A DNA stretch of 39,945 nt from Chloroflexota bacterium (GCA_005881155.1 VBHN01000077.1:1-39945); one strand, 5' to 3'. Shown: positions 7,450 through 15,684, counted from the stretch's first letter. Translations and numbers: made by a program. Notes: a model not told the origin generated them from the letters alone.

Positions 7450-9090
7450 ATGAAAGCCTCCTCCTACGCCCACGGAGCCAGCTCCCTCCCCCTGCTCGGG
7501 GAGACCATCGGCGAAAACCTCCGGCGCACCGTCGACCAGCACGGCGACCGCGAGGCGCTGGTGGTCCGCCAGCAGGGCTTCCGCGCCAGCTATCGCGAGT
7601 TCTGGGAGCTGACCACGAAATGCGCCCGCGGGCTGTTGGCGCGGGGCGTAAAGAAGGGCGACCGGGTTGGGATCTGGGCTCCGAACCGCTACGAATGGAC
7701 CGTGGTCCAGTACGCGACCGCCCGGATGGGGGCGATCCTCGTCAACATCAACCCGGCCTACAAGACCTCGGAGTTGGAGTACGCGCTCAACCAGTCCGGC
7801 GTGAGCTTCCTGGTCCTCGCCAAGGCGTTCCGGACCAACGACTACGTGGCGATGCTGGAGGAGGTTCGCGGCCGCTGCCCGGAGCTCCGCGAGTCGGTCG
7901 TGCTGGAAGACGGCTGGGAGAAGCTGCTGCGCGACTCGACCAAGGTCGCGGAGGCTGATCTGGACGAGCTCGAGGCGACGCTTCAGTTCGATGACCCCAT
8001 CAACATCCAGTACACCTCCGGAACCACCGGCTTTCCGAAGGGCGCCACCCTCTCCCACCACAACATCCTCAACAACGGCTACTTCATCGGCGAGGGTGTG
8101 CACTACACGCCCGAAGACCGGGTCTGCATCCCGGTGCCCTTCTACCACTGCTTCGGCATGGTGCTGGGCAACCTGGCCTGCACCAGCCACGGTTCCTGCA
8201 TGGTCATCCCGGCCGAGGCCTTCGACCCCGTGGCCACCATGGAGACGGTCCAGGAGGAGAGGTGCACCTCCCTCTATGGCACGCCGACCATGTTCATCGG
8301 CGAGCTCGGCAGCCCGCGCTTCAACGATTTCGACCTCACGAGCCTCCGGACCGGCGTGATGGCCGGAGCGCCCTGCCCGGTCGAGGTGATGAAGAAGGTC
8401 CTCTCGCTGATGCACATGCCCGAGATCACGATCATGTACGGGATGACCGAGACCTCCCCGGTCTCGACCCAGAGCCTGATCGGGGACCCGCTCGAGAAGC
8501 AGACGGGGACGGTCGGGAAGGTCTACCCGCACGTGGAGATCAAGATCGCCGACCCCGACACGGGCCGGATTGTTCCACGTGGAACACCGGGCGAGTTCTG
8601 CACCCGCGGCTACTCGGTGATGCTCGGCTACTGGAACAACGAACAGGCCACTCGAGACTCGATCGACGCCGCCCGCTGGATGCACACCGGGGACCTCGCC
8701 GAGATGGACGACGACGGGTACGTCAAGATCGTCGGCCGCCTCAAAGACATGATCATCCGTGGCGGCGAGAACATCTACCCGCGGGAGATCGAGGAGTTTC
8801 TATACAGCCACCCTGCCATCTCCGACGTCCAGGTCATCGGCGTGCCCTCCGAGAAGTACGGCGAGGAGGTCATGGCCTGGGTCAAGCTGCAGGAGGGCGC
8901 GCAGGTGACCGGGGAGGAGCTGTCCGAGTTCTGCCGCGGTAAGATCTCGACCTTCAAGATCCCGCGTCACTGGAAGTTCGTCGACGGTTACCCGATGACG
9001 GTCACCGGGAAGGTGCGCAAGATCGAGATGCGCGAAGCCTCGGTGAAGGAGCTCGGCCTGGAAGGTGCGGCGGCCGTAAGGACCGCCTGA
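7450..9090 (+). CDS. medium/long-chain acyl-CoA ligase (AMP-binding family)
   Basis: The 546-residue enzyme belongs to the ANL superfamily and activates a carboxylic acid with ATP and CoA. The P-loop motif YTSGTTGFPKGATLSHHN lies near residues 190-207, motif A5 is IMYGMTETSPV, motif A7 MHTGDLAEMDDDGYV, then A8 GRLKDMIIRGGENIYPREIEEFL, with the catalytic Lys near the C-terminus in MTVTGKVRKIEM. It resembles the FadD-like fatty-acyl-CoA synthases of acyl-CoA degradation pathways. The chain-length preference cannot be inferred. The ATG at 7450 is preceded by AAAGGA. The gene contains a parS-like palindrome (8571-8586). Neighbours give no pathway context. Confidence 0.88.
   Translation: MKASSYAHGASSLPLLGETIGENLRRTVDQHGDREALVVRQQGFRASYREFWELTTKCARGLLARGVKKGDRVGIWAPNRYEWTVVQYATARMGAILVNINPAYKTSELEYALNQSGVSFLVLAKAFRTNDYVAMLEEVRGRCPELRESVVLEDGWEKLLRDSTKVAEADLDELEATLQFDDPINIQYTSGTTGFPKGATLSHHNILNNGYFIGEGVHYTPEDRVCIPVPFYHCFGMVLGNLACTSHGSCMVIPAEAFDPVATMETVQEERCTSLYGTPTMFIGELGSPRFNDFDLTSLRTGVMAGAPCPVEVMKKVLSLMHMPEITIMYGMTETSPVSTQSLIGDPLEKQTGTVGKVYPHVEIKIADPDTGRIVPRGTPGEFCTRGYSVMLGYWNNEQATRDSIDAARWMHTGDLAEMDDDGYVKIVGRLKDMIIRGGENIYPREIEEFLYSHPAISDVQVIGVPSEKYGEEVMAWVKLQEGAQVTGEELSEFCRGKISTFKIPRHWKFVDGYPMTVTGKVRKIEMREASVKELGLEGAAAVRTA
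8571..8586. promoter_or_regulatory. parS: parS-like centromere site inside the acyl-CoA ligase gene
   Basis: TGTTCCACGTGGAACA is a perfect 16-bp palindrome that differs from the canonical parS (TGTTTCACGTGAAACA) only by a symmetric T-to-C/A-to-G pair, a change tolerated in known ParB sites. It falls in codons ATT GTT CCA CGT GGA ACA (residues I-V-P-R-G-T). Six consecutive codons ending in A or T stand out sharply in a gene whose codons nearly all end in G or C, so the DNA sequence itself appears to be under selection. ParB would nucleate here for chromosome segregation and SMC loading. No second copy was noticed in the window. Confidence 0.85.
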
Positions 9091-9113
9091 CCCGGGCGGC
9101 CGGTGCTGCCGGG
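9091..9113 (+). terminator. hairpin at the end of the acyl-CoA ligase gene
   Basis: Directly after the stop codon, CCCGG-g-CGGC pairs with GCTGCCGGG around a CGGT loop (9 bp, one bulge, one wobble). No U-tract follows. Confidence 0.4.
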
Positions 9114-9122
9114 CCCGCAATA

Positions 9123-9163
9123 TGACGGCGCGCTGACGGACCGCTGACGCCGCGACGATGACG
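9123..9163 (+). promoter_or_regulatory. phased TGACG repeat array upstream of secreted protein A
   Basis: TGACG starts at 9123, 9134, 9145 and 9159: spacings of 11, 11 and 14 bases. The same array with the same spacings is found upstream of the second paralog (11696-11736). Direct repeats one helical turn apart are typical of sites for OmpR-family response regulators and SARP-type activators. The array is 173 bases before the ATG, so the promoter should lie downstream of it. Confidence 0.55.
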
Positions 9164-9240
9164 CGGCGCCGGTCCGCCGCAACCGGCATGGATTTCCGTC
9201 CGCCCCAGCGTTAATTGCCACATTCGTTTCGGCAGACAGG

Positions 9241-9264
9241 CCCTCTTTCCTTTCCTTCCTTTCC
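9241..9264 (+). repeat. homopyrimidine mirror repeat in the 5' leader
   Basis: A 24-base uninterrupted pyrimidine run contains the perfect mirror CCTTTCCTTCCTTTCC (9249-9264). It lies between the repeat array and the ribosome site of secreted protein A and is absent from the leader of paralog B. Such tracts can form triplex DNA or bind pyrimidine-specific RNA proteins; a role here is not shown. Confidence 0.5.
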
Positions 9265-9295
9265 GGGGGCGGGTCACGCCGAATAGGAGGGACCC

Positions 9296-11638
9296 ATGTC
9301 ACGCAGGTCGTTGACCCGGCGTGTTGCTGGCCTGGCAATCTGGCCGCTGGCGGCCCTGACGCTGGTCTTGAGCGGGGCGGTACCGGCTCGAGCCACCGTC
9401 GACAACTCCATCCTCGGCGGCCTCGACCCTTCGGCGCCGGGCGCGAACCCGTACTCGGGCTGCGTCGCCGCCATCTTGACCGGGGACGGCTTCGTCTTCG
9501 GCAGCGGCTCCGCGCTGGGCGCCGAGCTCGCCTCCCTCTGGCCTTCCCTGCCCGCCGGCGTCACCTCGGCCTGCCACCAGGCCGTGCTCACGCGGCAGCC
9601 GCAGGTCTGCGTGAACCCTCCTGACCCGGCGCTCTGCCCCGCGGCCGGCGCCGAAGCGACCTCCCAGCTCGCAGGCCAGGCGACGGCCCTGTCCGGCACC
9701 TGGCAGCTGATCCCCGATCCCGCCTGCTGCTCCGGCGCGGCCCAGAGCCCCCTCGATCCGGCAGCGCCGCCCAAGACGCCGATGGCGACAGTGACCGGCA
9801 CCTTCACGACCCCGACCGCCTTCTGCGACTCGCCGGGCTCCTGCCCACCCGGAACCGTCGGTCTCTGGACCAACTGCGGGAATTTCAGCTGTGGCCAGGT
9901 CACGCACATGAGCGTGGCCCTCACCGGACGCACTCCCGACACGGCGGCGATGCCGACCGGTGAGAGCGCGGTGCTGGCCCACGTCTACGCCACCGACGGC
10001 CACGGACGCGTGGTCGCGGACCTCGTCGACACCTACGGCAACAACTCCAGCGGCACCGGCTGCGGCGGCCCGGAGCCGCACCAATGCAATTTCGGGTTCG
10101 GGTTCGGCTGGGATTGCACCGACTCCGTAGGCGCGGTCGCGAACTGCGCCTCCCAGTCGCTGACGGTGTCCATCACCTTCCTTACGGGCTGGGCCGGACA
10201 GCCGGCGCCGCCGACCCTGGCCGAACAGGTCCAGATGAGCCTGAGCGCCCAGCTCCTCGACTGGCATGGAAACCCGGCCTGCCCGGACCTGGCGGACTGC
10301 CTGCCCTTCGACGACCCCCGGCTGGCCTACGGCGGGCCGGATGGTCGTCCTACAGTCGTCGACTACGGAGCGGCCCCACTGCCGGCCGCCGTGATCAACC
10401 TCGACCCCAGCAACCTCGGCTGCCTGGTGGGCGTCAGCGTGCTCAGGCAGCCGGCCGCCACCTGTCTCGACCTCACCGGCGCCCAGGCGCCGATCGTCCA
10501 GGCCGCCCACGCCCCGGTTACTCCCGCCTTGCCTCCGGCGGTGACCGCCACCGCCGTCCCGGCAGCCGGAGCCGGTGTTTGGGACAACCAGCCGGTGTCG
10601 GTGACGATCGTGGCCACCGACCAGGGCAGCGGCGTCGCCTCGGTGAGCTACCGTGCCGACGGCGCGCAGGTGATCACCGCGACGATCGTCCCGGGCACCC
10701 AGGCGGTGGTTACCCTCGCGGCCGAGGGCGTCACCACACTCAGCTACTGGGCGACCGACAAGCTGGGCGACGCCAGCCAGCCCCAGACCCTCACGGTCCA
10801 GCTGGACCTCTCCCCGCCGTCGTTCGGTTGCGCCGCCCCCGACGGCCTGTGGCACGCGGCCGACGTCGCTCTGGCTTGCAGCGCCATCGATGCCTTCTCG
10901 GGACTGGCGGATCCATCGGCAGCCGCGTTCCAGCTCAGGACCAGCGTCGCCGCCGGAACCGAGACCGCGAGCGCCGCCACGGGCAGCCGCCAGCTCTGCG
11001 ATCTGGCCGGGAACTGCACCACCGCGGGGCCGATCTCGGACAACCAGGTCGATCGCAAGGCGCCGGACATCACCCTCAGCGCTCCCGCTGGCGCCTACAC
11101 GGTCGGCCAGCTCGTCAGCGCCGATTACGCCTGCTCGGACGGCGGCTCGGGTGTCGCCACCTGCGCTGGTGGCGTGCCGGCCGGTTCGGCGGTGGACACC
11201 AGCCAACCCGGCAGCTTCGCCTTCGCGGTCAGCAGCACCGACAACGCAGGCAACCAATCCGCCCGGTCCAGCTCCTACACCGTCGGGTACGCGATCTGCC
11301 CGTCCGGGATGCAACCGGGCAGCGCGTTGGTAATCGTCTGGCGGACCTTCACGGTCTGCGACGCGGCCGGCGGCAACCTTTCCGGCAACTCCCTCTCCGT
11401 GCACGCCACCGGCATCCTCCAGCAGAGCACCGGGGCGGTGCTGCCGTTCCGGGGCGTGCTGCTCTTCATCGGTGACCGCTATCTCCTGGTGGCTTGGGTC
11501 GGGGGCCTCCCCGACGGCGACTACCAGGTGCTGGTGTCGGTTGGCAGCGACCCGACTAGCCACTCCCTTCCCTTCACCTTGAGCGGGCTCCAGTCGGAGC
11601 TGGACGGCCGGTTCGGCAGCGGTCTTAGGGACAACTAG
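9296..11638 (+). CDS. large secreted Cys-rich protein with Ig-like domains, paralog A
   Basis: The 780-residue protein starts at ATG 9296 with a strong ribosome site (GGAGGG). An N-terminal signal peptide (SRRSLTRRV, hydrophobic core, cleavage probably after VPARA near residue 33) directs export. Residues about 40-330 form a Cys-rich region I do not recognise, with GYSGCV-like and CCSGAAQ, SPGSCPPG and CGGPEPHQCNFGFGFGWDC clusters. Residues about 424-505 look like an OmpL47/Ig-type beta domain (WDNQPVSVTIVATDQGSGVASVSY), followed by two related domains (about 513-590; 595-665, ending TDNAGNQSARSSSYTVGY) and a C-terminal beta-rich region. No membrane anchor or LPXTG motif is visible, so it is probably released or held by the envelope. 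The function is unknown. Confidence 0.8.
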   Translation: MSRRSLTRRVAGLAIWPLAALTLVLSGAVPARATVDNSILGGLDPSAPGANPYSGCVAAILTGDGFVFGSGSALGAELASLWPSLPAGVTSACHQAVLTRQPQVCVNPPDPALCPAAGAEATSQLAGQATALSGTWQLIPDPACCSGAAQSPLDPAAPPKTPMATVTGTFTTPTAFCDSPGSCPPGTVGLWTNCGNFSCGQVTHMSVALTGRTPDTAAMPTGESAVLAHVYATDGHGRVVADLVDTYGNNSSGTGCGGPEPHQCNFGFGFGWDCTDSVGAVANCASQSLTVSITFLTGWAGQPAPPTLAEQVQMSLSAQLLDWHGNPACPDLADCLPFDDPRLAYGGPDGRPTVVDYGAAPLPAAVINLDPSNLGCLVGVSVLRQPAATCLDLTGAQAPIVQAAHAPVTPALPPAVTATAVPAAGAGVWDNQPVSVTIVATDQGSGVASVSYRADGAQVITATIVPGTQAVVTLAAEGVTTLSYWATDKLGDASQPQTLTVQLDLSPPSFGCAAPDGLWHAADVALACSAIDAFSGLADPSAAAFQLRTSVAAGTETASAATGSRQLCDLAGNCTTAGPISDNQVDRKAPDITLSAPAGAYTVGQLVSADYACSDGGSGVATCAGGVPAGSAVDTSQPGSFAFAVSSTDNAGNQSARSSSYTVGYAICPSGMQPGSALVIVWRTFTVCDAAGGNLSGNSLSVHATGILQQSTGAVLPFRGVLLFIGDRYLLVAWVGGLPDGDYQVLVSVGSDPTSHSLPFTLSGLQSELDGRFGSGLRDN

Positions 11639-11662
11639 AAACAAACCTGCTCCGGCAGTTGT

Positions 11663-11691
11663 GCGGGAGGCTTCAGCTGAAGGCCTCCCGC
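11663..11691 (+). terminator. strong hairpin between the two secreted-protein genes
   Basis: GCGGGAGGCTTCAG (11663-11676) pairs with CTGAAG-g-CCTCCCGC (11677-11691), about 14 bp with a single bulged G, 25 bases after the stop of paralog A. No U-run follows. It should separate transcription of paralog A from the promoter of paralog B. Confidence 0.55.
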
Positions 11692-11695
11692 TGAA

Positions 11696-11736
11696 TGACG
11701 GCGCTCTGACGGGCGGGTGACCCCGCGCCGATGACG
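11696..11736 (+). promoter_or_regulatory. phased TGAC repeat array upstream of secreted protein B
   Basis: TGACG at 11696, TGACG at 11707, TGACC at 11718 and TGACG at 11732 repeat the 11-11-14 spacing of the array before paralog A, while the bases between the repeats have diverged. Conservation of the repeats and their phasing points to a shared regulator. Confidence 0.55.
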
Positions 11737-11871
11737 CGCCGGCGTTTGCTCTCAGAGGGCACAGGATTTCCGGCCAACCGGACGTTGGTTGCTCAGATTT
11801 TCATATCGGCAGGTACGCCCAGCTCAAATTCATTCAGGGCCCGGCCCGCCGAGATCAGGGAGGAGGCGTTC

Positions 11872-14220
11872 ATGTCACGCGGGTCATTGACCAAGCGTGT
11901 TGTCGTCGCGTTCGTGGCCGGGCCGCTGCTGGCCACCGCGATCGCCATGGGCGGAGCAATGCCCGTTCAAGCCGCGGCCGCGAACCCGACCCTCGGCACC
12001 CTCGACCCGGCCGCACCTGGCGCCAACCAGTACTCGGGCTGTGTCGCCGCCATCCTGGCGGGCGACGGCTTCGTCTTCGGCAGCAGCTCGGCCCTGGACG
12101 CGGAGCTGGCCTCCCTTTGGCCTTCGCTGCCCAGCGGCGTCACCTCGGCCTGCAAGCAGGCGGTGCTCACCAACCAGCCGCAGGTCTGCGTCAACCCGGC
12201 GACGCCCTGGATCTGCTCCGCGGTGGGCGCCGATGCCACCGCGCAGCTCGCCAACCAGGCGACGGCGCTTGACGGGACCTGGAAGCTGATCCCGGACGCC
12301 AGCTGCTGCTCGGGCGCCGCGCAGACCCCCCTCGATGTCCGGGCCGCGCCGGAGACGCACATGGCGACCGTGACCGGGACCTTCACGACCCCAGCCGCCT
12401 TCTGCGACTCGCCAGGTTCCTGCCCGCCGGGCATCACCGGCCTCTGGACCAGCTGTGGCTACTTCAGCTGCGGCGCCGTCACCCATATGAACGTAACCAT
12501 CACCGGTCGGACCCCGGACACCGCCGCGATGCCCGTTGGCGAGAGCGCGGTCCTGGCCCAGGTCCACGCCGTCGACGGCCACGGCCGCCTGGTCGCGGAC
12601 CTGATCGACACCTTCGGCAACAACTCCAGCGGCGCCGGCTGTGGCGGCCCTGAACCGCACCAGTGCAACTTCGGCTTCGGCTTCGGCTGGGACTGCACGA
12701 ACGCAGCGGGCGCCTCGGCCAACTGCGGCTCGCAGTCGCTCACCGTCAGCACCGCCTACTGGACGGGCTGGGCGGGACAGGCGGCGCCGCCGACCCTGGC
12801 CCAGCTGGTGCAGCTGAGCCTGAGCGCCCAGCTCCTCGACTGGCACGGCAACGCCGGCTGCCCGAGCCTGGCGGACTGCTTGCGGTTCGATGACTCCCGG
12901 CTCGCCTTCGGCGGTGCTGACGGCAGCCCGACCGTCGTCGACCACGCCGCCGCGGCGATGCCGCCGGCGGTGATCAACCTCGACCCGGCCAACCTCAACT
13001 GCCTGGTGGGCGTCAACGTGCTGGCGACCCCGGCAGTAACCTGCGCCGACCTCACCCATGTCCAGGCCCCGATCGTCCAGGGCGCTCACGGACCGGTGAA
13101 GCCCGCCCTGCCGCCGGGGGTGACTGCCAGTGCTGTCCCGGCCGCCGGAGCCGGCACCTGGGACCACCAGCCGGTGGCGGTGACGGTCACCGCGACCGAC
13201 CAGGGCGGCGGCGTCGGCTCCGTCGGCTACCAGGCCGCCGGCGCTGAGACGATCGCCCCGACCACGGTTCCCGGCAACCAGACGACCGTCACCCTGGGGG
13301 CCGAGGGCGTGACCTCCCTCCGCTACTGGGCGACCGACAAGCTGGGCACGGCGAGCAAGCCGCAGACGCTCACGGTTCAGCTCGACCTCTCGGCGCCGTC
13401 GGTGGTCTGCGCCGCGCCGGACGGCCAGTGGCACGCGACTGACGTCTCCCTGGCCTGCACGGCCGCCGATCCCTTCTCGGGGCTCGCCGATCCGTCAGCT
13501 GGCTCCTTCCAGCTCAGCACCAGCGTGCCCTCCGGCACGGAGACCGCCAACGCGGCGACCGGCGCCCGGCAGGTCTGCGACGCGGTTGGGAACTGCGCGG
13601 GCGTGGGGCCGATCTCAGGCAACAAGGTCGACCGCAAGCCGCCCGCCATCACCATCAGCGCACCCGGCGGCGCCTACACTGTCGGCCAGCCGGTCAGCGC
13701 CGGCTACACCTGTTCGGACGGCGGCTCGGGAGTCGCCACCTGCGCCGGCGGCCTGGCGGTGGGCTCGGCGGTCGACACCAGCCGGCCCGGCACCTTCACC
13801 CTCACGGTCAACAGCACGGACAACGTGGGCAACCAGTCCACGCAGTCCAGCTCCTACACGGTCGGTTACGGGATCTGCCTGGTTGACAAGCAGCCCGGCA
13901 GCGAGGAATCCGTCGTCTGGCGGACCTTCACCATCTGCGACGCGGCCGGCAACAACCTGTCGAGTGACTCGCTGCTGGTCCAACCCACCGGTGTCCTCCA
14001 GATGTCGACCGGCACGGTGCTGCCCTTCGATGGGGTTCTGCACTTCGTCGACGACCGCTACCTCCTGGTCTTGAAGGTCGGCGGCCTGCCCGACGGCCAG
14101 TACCATCTGCTGTTCACGGTCGGCTCCGATCCGGCCCCGCATTCGCTGGCCTTCCTGCTGGACCGCAGCCAGCCTCAGCCCCAGCCCAGCCCGTCCCACC
14201 ACCCGAAGAAGCACAACTAG
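11872..14220 (+). CDS. large secreted Cys-rich protein with Ig-like domains, paralog B
   Basis: The 782-residue paralog of the preceding gene has the same order: signal peptide (SRGSLTKRV, cleavage near VQAAAA), Cys-rich N-terminal region with CCSGAAQ, SPGSCPPG and the almost unchanged CGGPEPHQCNFGFGFGWDC, Ig-like domains (TWDHQPVAVTVTATDQGGGVGSVGY and so on) and C-terminal beta region. It differs in ending with a Pro/Gln/Ser- and His/Lys-rich tail (QPQPQPSPSHHPKKHN), which could interact with the wall. The frame is open farther upstream, but the ATG at 11872 is preceded by GGGAGGAGG and aligns with the start of paralog A. The function is unknown; conserved cysteines suggest a disulphide-rich extracellular structure. 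Confidence 0.8.
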   Translation: MSRGSLTKRVVVAFVAGPLLATAIAMGGAMPVQAAAANPTLGTLDPAAPGANQYSGCVAAILAGDGFVFGSSSALDAELASLWPSLPSGVTSACKQAVLTNQPQVCVNPATPWICSAVGADATAQLANQATALDGTWKLIPDASCCSGAAQTPLDVRAAPETHMATVTGTFTTPAAFCDSPGSCPPGITGLWTSCGYFSCGAVTHMNVTITGRTPDTAAMPVGESAVLAQVHAVDGHGRLVADLIDTFGNNSSGAGCGGPEPHQCNFGFGFGWDCTNAAGASANCGSQSLTVSTAYWTGWAGQAAPPTLAQLVQLSLSAQLLDWHGNAGCPSLADCLRFDDSRLAFGGADGSPTVVDHAAAAMPPAVINLDPANLNCLVGVNVLATPAVTCADLTHVQAPIVQGAHGPVKPALPPGVTASAVPAAGAGTWDHQPVAVTVTATDQGGGVGSVGYQAAGAETIAPTTVPGNQTTVTLGAEGVTSLRYWATDKLGTASKPQTLTVQLDLSAPSVVCAAPDGQWHATDVSLACTAADPFSGLADPSAGSFQLSTSVPSGTETANAATGARQVCDAVGNCAGVGPISGNKVDRKPPAITISAPGGAYTVGQPVSAGYTCSDGGSGVATCAGGLAVGSAVDTSRPGTFTLTVNSTDNVGNQSTQSSSYTVGYGICLVDKQPGSEESVVWRTFTICDAAGNNLSSDSLLVQPTGVLQMSTGTVLPFDGVLHFVDDRYLLVLKVGGLPDGQYHLLFTVGSDPAPHSLAFLLDRSQPQPQPSPSHHPKKHN

Positions 14221-14237
14221 CAGGCAGCCGGTGGCGG

Positions 14238-14270
14238 CCGGAGCGGGTTGACCTAGAGGACCTGCTCCGG
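14238..14270. terminator. bidirectional terminator between secreted protein B and glpX
   Basis: CCGGAGCGGGT (14238-14248) pairs with ACCTGCTCCGG (14260-14270), 11 bp with one wobble, around an 11-base loop. The element sits at the convergent junction and includes the glpX stop codon and its last codons. Confidence 0.5.
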
Positions 14271-15266
14271 CAGCAAGCCTTTCGCGCGCAGCTTGCTCAT
14301 CTCGTGCCAGGCGTCCACGTAGCGCATGGTGCCCGACGCTGATCGCAGCACCATCGAATGCGTGTAGGCGTAGAAGTCCTCGTAGCGGACGCCCTTCAGA
14401 AGGTCGCCGCTGGTGATGCCGGTGGCGGCGAAGAAGATGTTGTCGCCGGAGCAGAGCTCGTCGATGGTCAGCACCTTGCCCTCCGGGTGACCTTCGCGGC
14501 GAGCGATCTGCCGCTCTTCGTCGTTGCGGAAGAAGAGCTTGGCCTGCATGTCTCCGTTGAGGCACTTGACCGCGCAGGCCGCCAGCACGCCCTCGGTCGC
14601 ACCGCCGCTCCCCAGGAGCACGTGCTTGCCCGTCACCTGTTCGTTGGCGGCGGTGATGGCGCCCGCCACGTCGCCGCCGGAGATCAGGCTGATCCGCGGG
14701 CCGACCTCCCGGACCTGCTCGATGACCCCCTGGTTGCGCTCTCGGTCGAGGATGATCACGGTCAGGTCGCGGGGGTGCATCCCCTCGGCCTTTGCGATCC
14801 GCCGCAGGTTCCACTCCACCGGCATGTCGATGTCGATGACAGCCCGCGCCCGGCGCCCGACCACCAGCTTCTCCATGTAGTGGACGTGGGTGCTGAACAT
14901 GCTGCCGCGCTCGGCGAGGGCGACCACGGACATGGCGCCGGGCAGGCCGTTGGCGGTGAACTCGGTGCCGTCGATCGGGTCCACGGCCACGTCCACCTCG
15001 GGCTCGAGGCCGTTGCCGATCTCCTCGCCGAAGTAGAGCATCGGCGCCTCGTCCTTCTCCCCCTCCCCGATCACGACCGTGCCCTTCATGTCGACCGAGC
15101 CGAGGGCGCTGCGCATGGCGTCCACGGCTCGCTGGTCGGCGGCGGACTTGTCGCCCCGGCCCTGGAGAGGGGCCGCCGCCAGCGCGGCCGCCTCGGTGAC
15201 CCGGAGCAACTCGAGCGCCAGGTTGCGGTCCATCAGCTGGGCGGAGGCACGGGTGCCGGTTGCCAT
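14253..15266 (-). CDS. glpX: class II fructose-1,6-bisphosphatase
   Basis: GlpX hydrolyses fructose-1,6-bisphosphate to fructose-6-phosphate in gluconeogenesis. The 337-residue protein shows the class II signatures: ALELLRVTEAAALAAAPLQGRGDK near the N-terminus, GTVVIGEGEKDEAPMLYFGE, the metal-binding DPIDGTEFTANGLPGAMSVVA, and GGDVAGAI, LLGSGGATEGVLAA and GITSGDLLKGVRY in the second half. Length is normal (about 320-340). An in-frame TTG four codons upstream is possible, but ATG 15266 begins the conventional MATGTRASAQLMDRNLALE. It is convergent with secreted protein B. Confidence 0.94.
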   Translation of the reverse strand: MATGTRASAQLMDRNLALELLRVTEAAALAAAPLQGRGDKSAADQRAVDAMRSALGSVDMKGTVVIGEGEKDEAPMLYFGEEIGNGLEPEVDVAVDPIDGTEFTANGLPGAMSVVALAERGSMFSTHVHYMEKLVVGRRARAVIDIDMPVEWNLRRIAKAEGMHPRDLTVIILDRERNQGVIEQVREVGPRISLISGGDVAGAITAANEQVTGKHVLLGSGGATEGVLAACAVKCLNGDMQAKLFFRNDEERQIARREGHPEGKVLTIDELCSGDNIFFAATGITSGDLLKGVRYEDFYAYTHSMVLRSASGTMRYVDAWHEMSKLRAKGLLPEQVL

Positions 15267-15323
15267 CTTGCCGTGCAAACTTAACCCAACCCCTGGCGCG
15301 AGGCGCCCGTCTGTTGAGGCGCC

Positions 15324-15623
15324 TCAGCCCGAGTCGGCTTCCGCCGCTGCCTTGCCGGGCTTGGGCCCGGGCTTGCCGCGGCCCTTCGAGTCGGCGCCCG
15401 GAGGACCGCCCAGCTTGCGCCGGCGGATCGGCACGGCGTCCTTGTCGACCAGGATCTTGCTCTTGCTGACCAGCCTCCGCTCCAGGTCCGGGGTCTCGTA
15501 GACACAGGTCCGCTCGAGGACGGCCGTGACCCAGACCCGAATGCCTTCGAGCTCTCCCTCGAAGCCTTCGACGATCATCTCGTCCTCGTCCAGCTCGATC
15601 TTGCTGAGGGGCACCCTAGCCAT
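15324..15623 (-). CDS. small acidic/basic hypothetical protein
   Basis: I do not recognise this 99-residue protein. The first 65 residues (MARVPLSKIELDEDEMIVEGFEGELEGIRVWV...) look like a compact, mostly beta domain with two acidic patches. The last 30 residues are a basic, Gly/Pro-rich disordered tail (RRRKLGGPPG, GKPGPKPGKAA), as seen in some nucleic-acid-associated proteins. ATG 15623 is preferred over an in-frame TTG nine codons upstream. It lies between bactofilin and glpX on the same strand and may be co-transcribed. Codon use matches its neighbours, which supports a real gene. Confidence 0.6.
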   Translation of the reverse strand: MARVPLSKIELDEDEMIVEGFEGELEGIRVWVTAVLERTCVYETPDLERRLVSKSKILVDKDAVPIRRRKLGGPPGADSKGRGKPGPKPGKAAAEADSG

Positions 15624-15684
15624 CGGCTCAGTGAGCCGAGCATACCTCAAAAGCTGATAGTGGACTCGCTACTTTTTTGGGGTA

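Larger units (their letters stand above)
9123..14220 (+). repeat. tandem duplication of control region plus secreted-protein gene
   Basis: Two diverged copies of a unit of about 2.5 kb lie head to tail: 9123-11638 and 11696-14220. Similarity spans the coding regions (roughly three-quarters identical by eye) and part of the upstream DNA, including the phased TGAC array and a GGATTTCCG box at about 9193 and 11763. The duplication therefore copied the promoter with the gene. Confidence 0.8.

Noticed and set aside
8531-8546. A second CACGTG (in CCGCACGTGGAG) as another parS site
   Set aside because: Flanks do not extend the palindrome; only the central six bases match.
9299-11644. A minus-strand frame of about 780 codons opposite secreted protein A
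   Set aside because: It has the Arg/Gly/Ala-rich composition of a high-GC shadow and no domain signature, while the plus frame has a ribosome site, a signal peptide and a paralog.
9296-14220. A CRISPR or satellite array suggested by repeated motifs in the secreted proteins
   Set aside because: The repeats are diverged protein-coding paralogs, not short uniform repeats with spacers.
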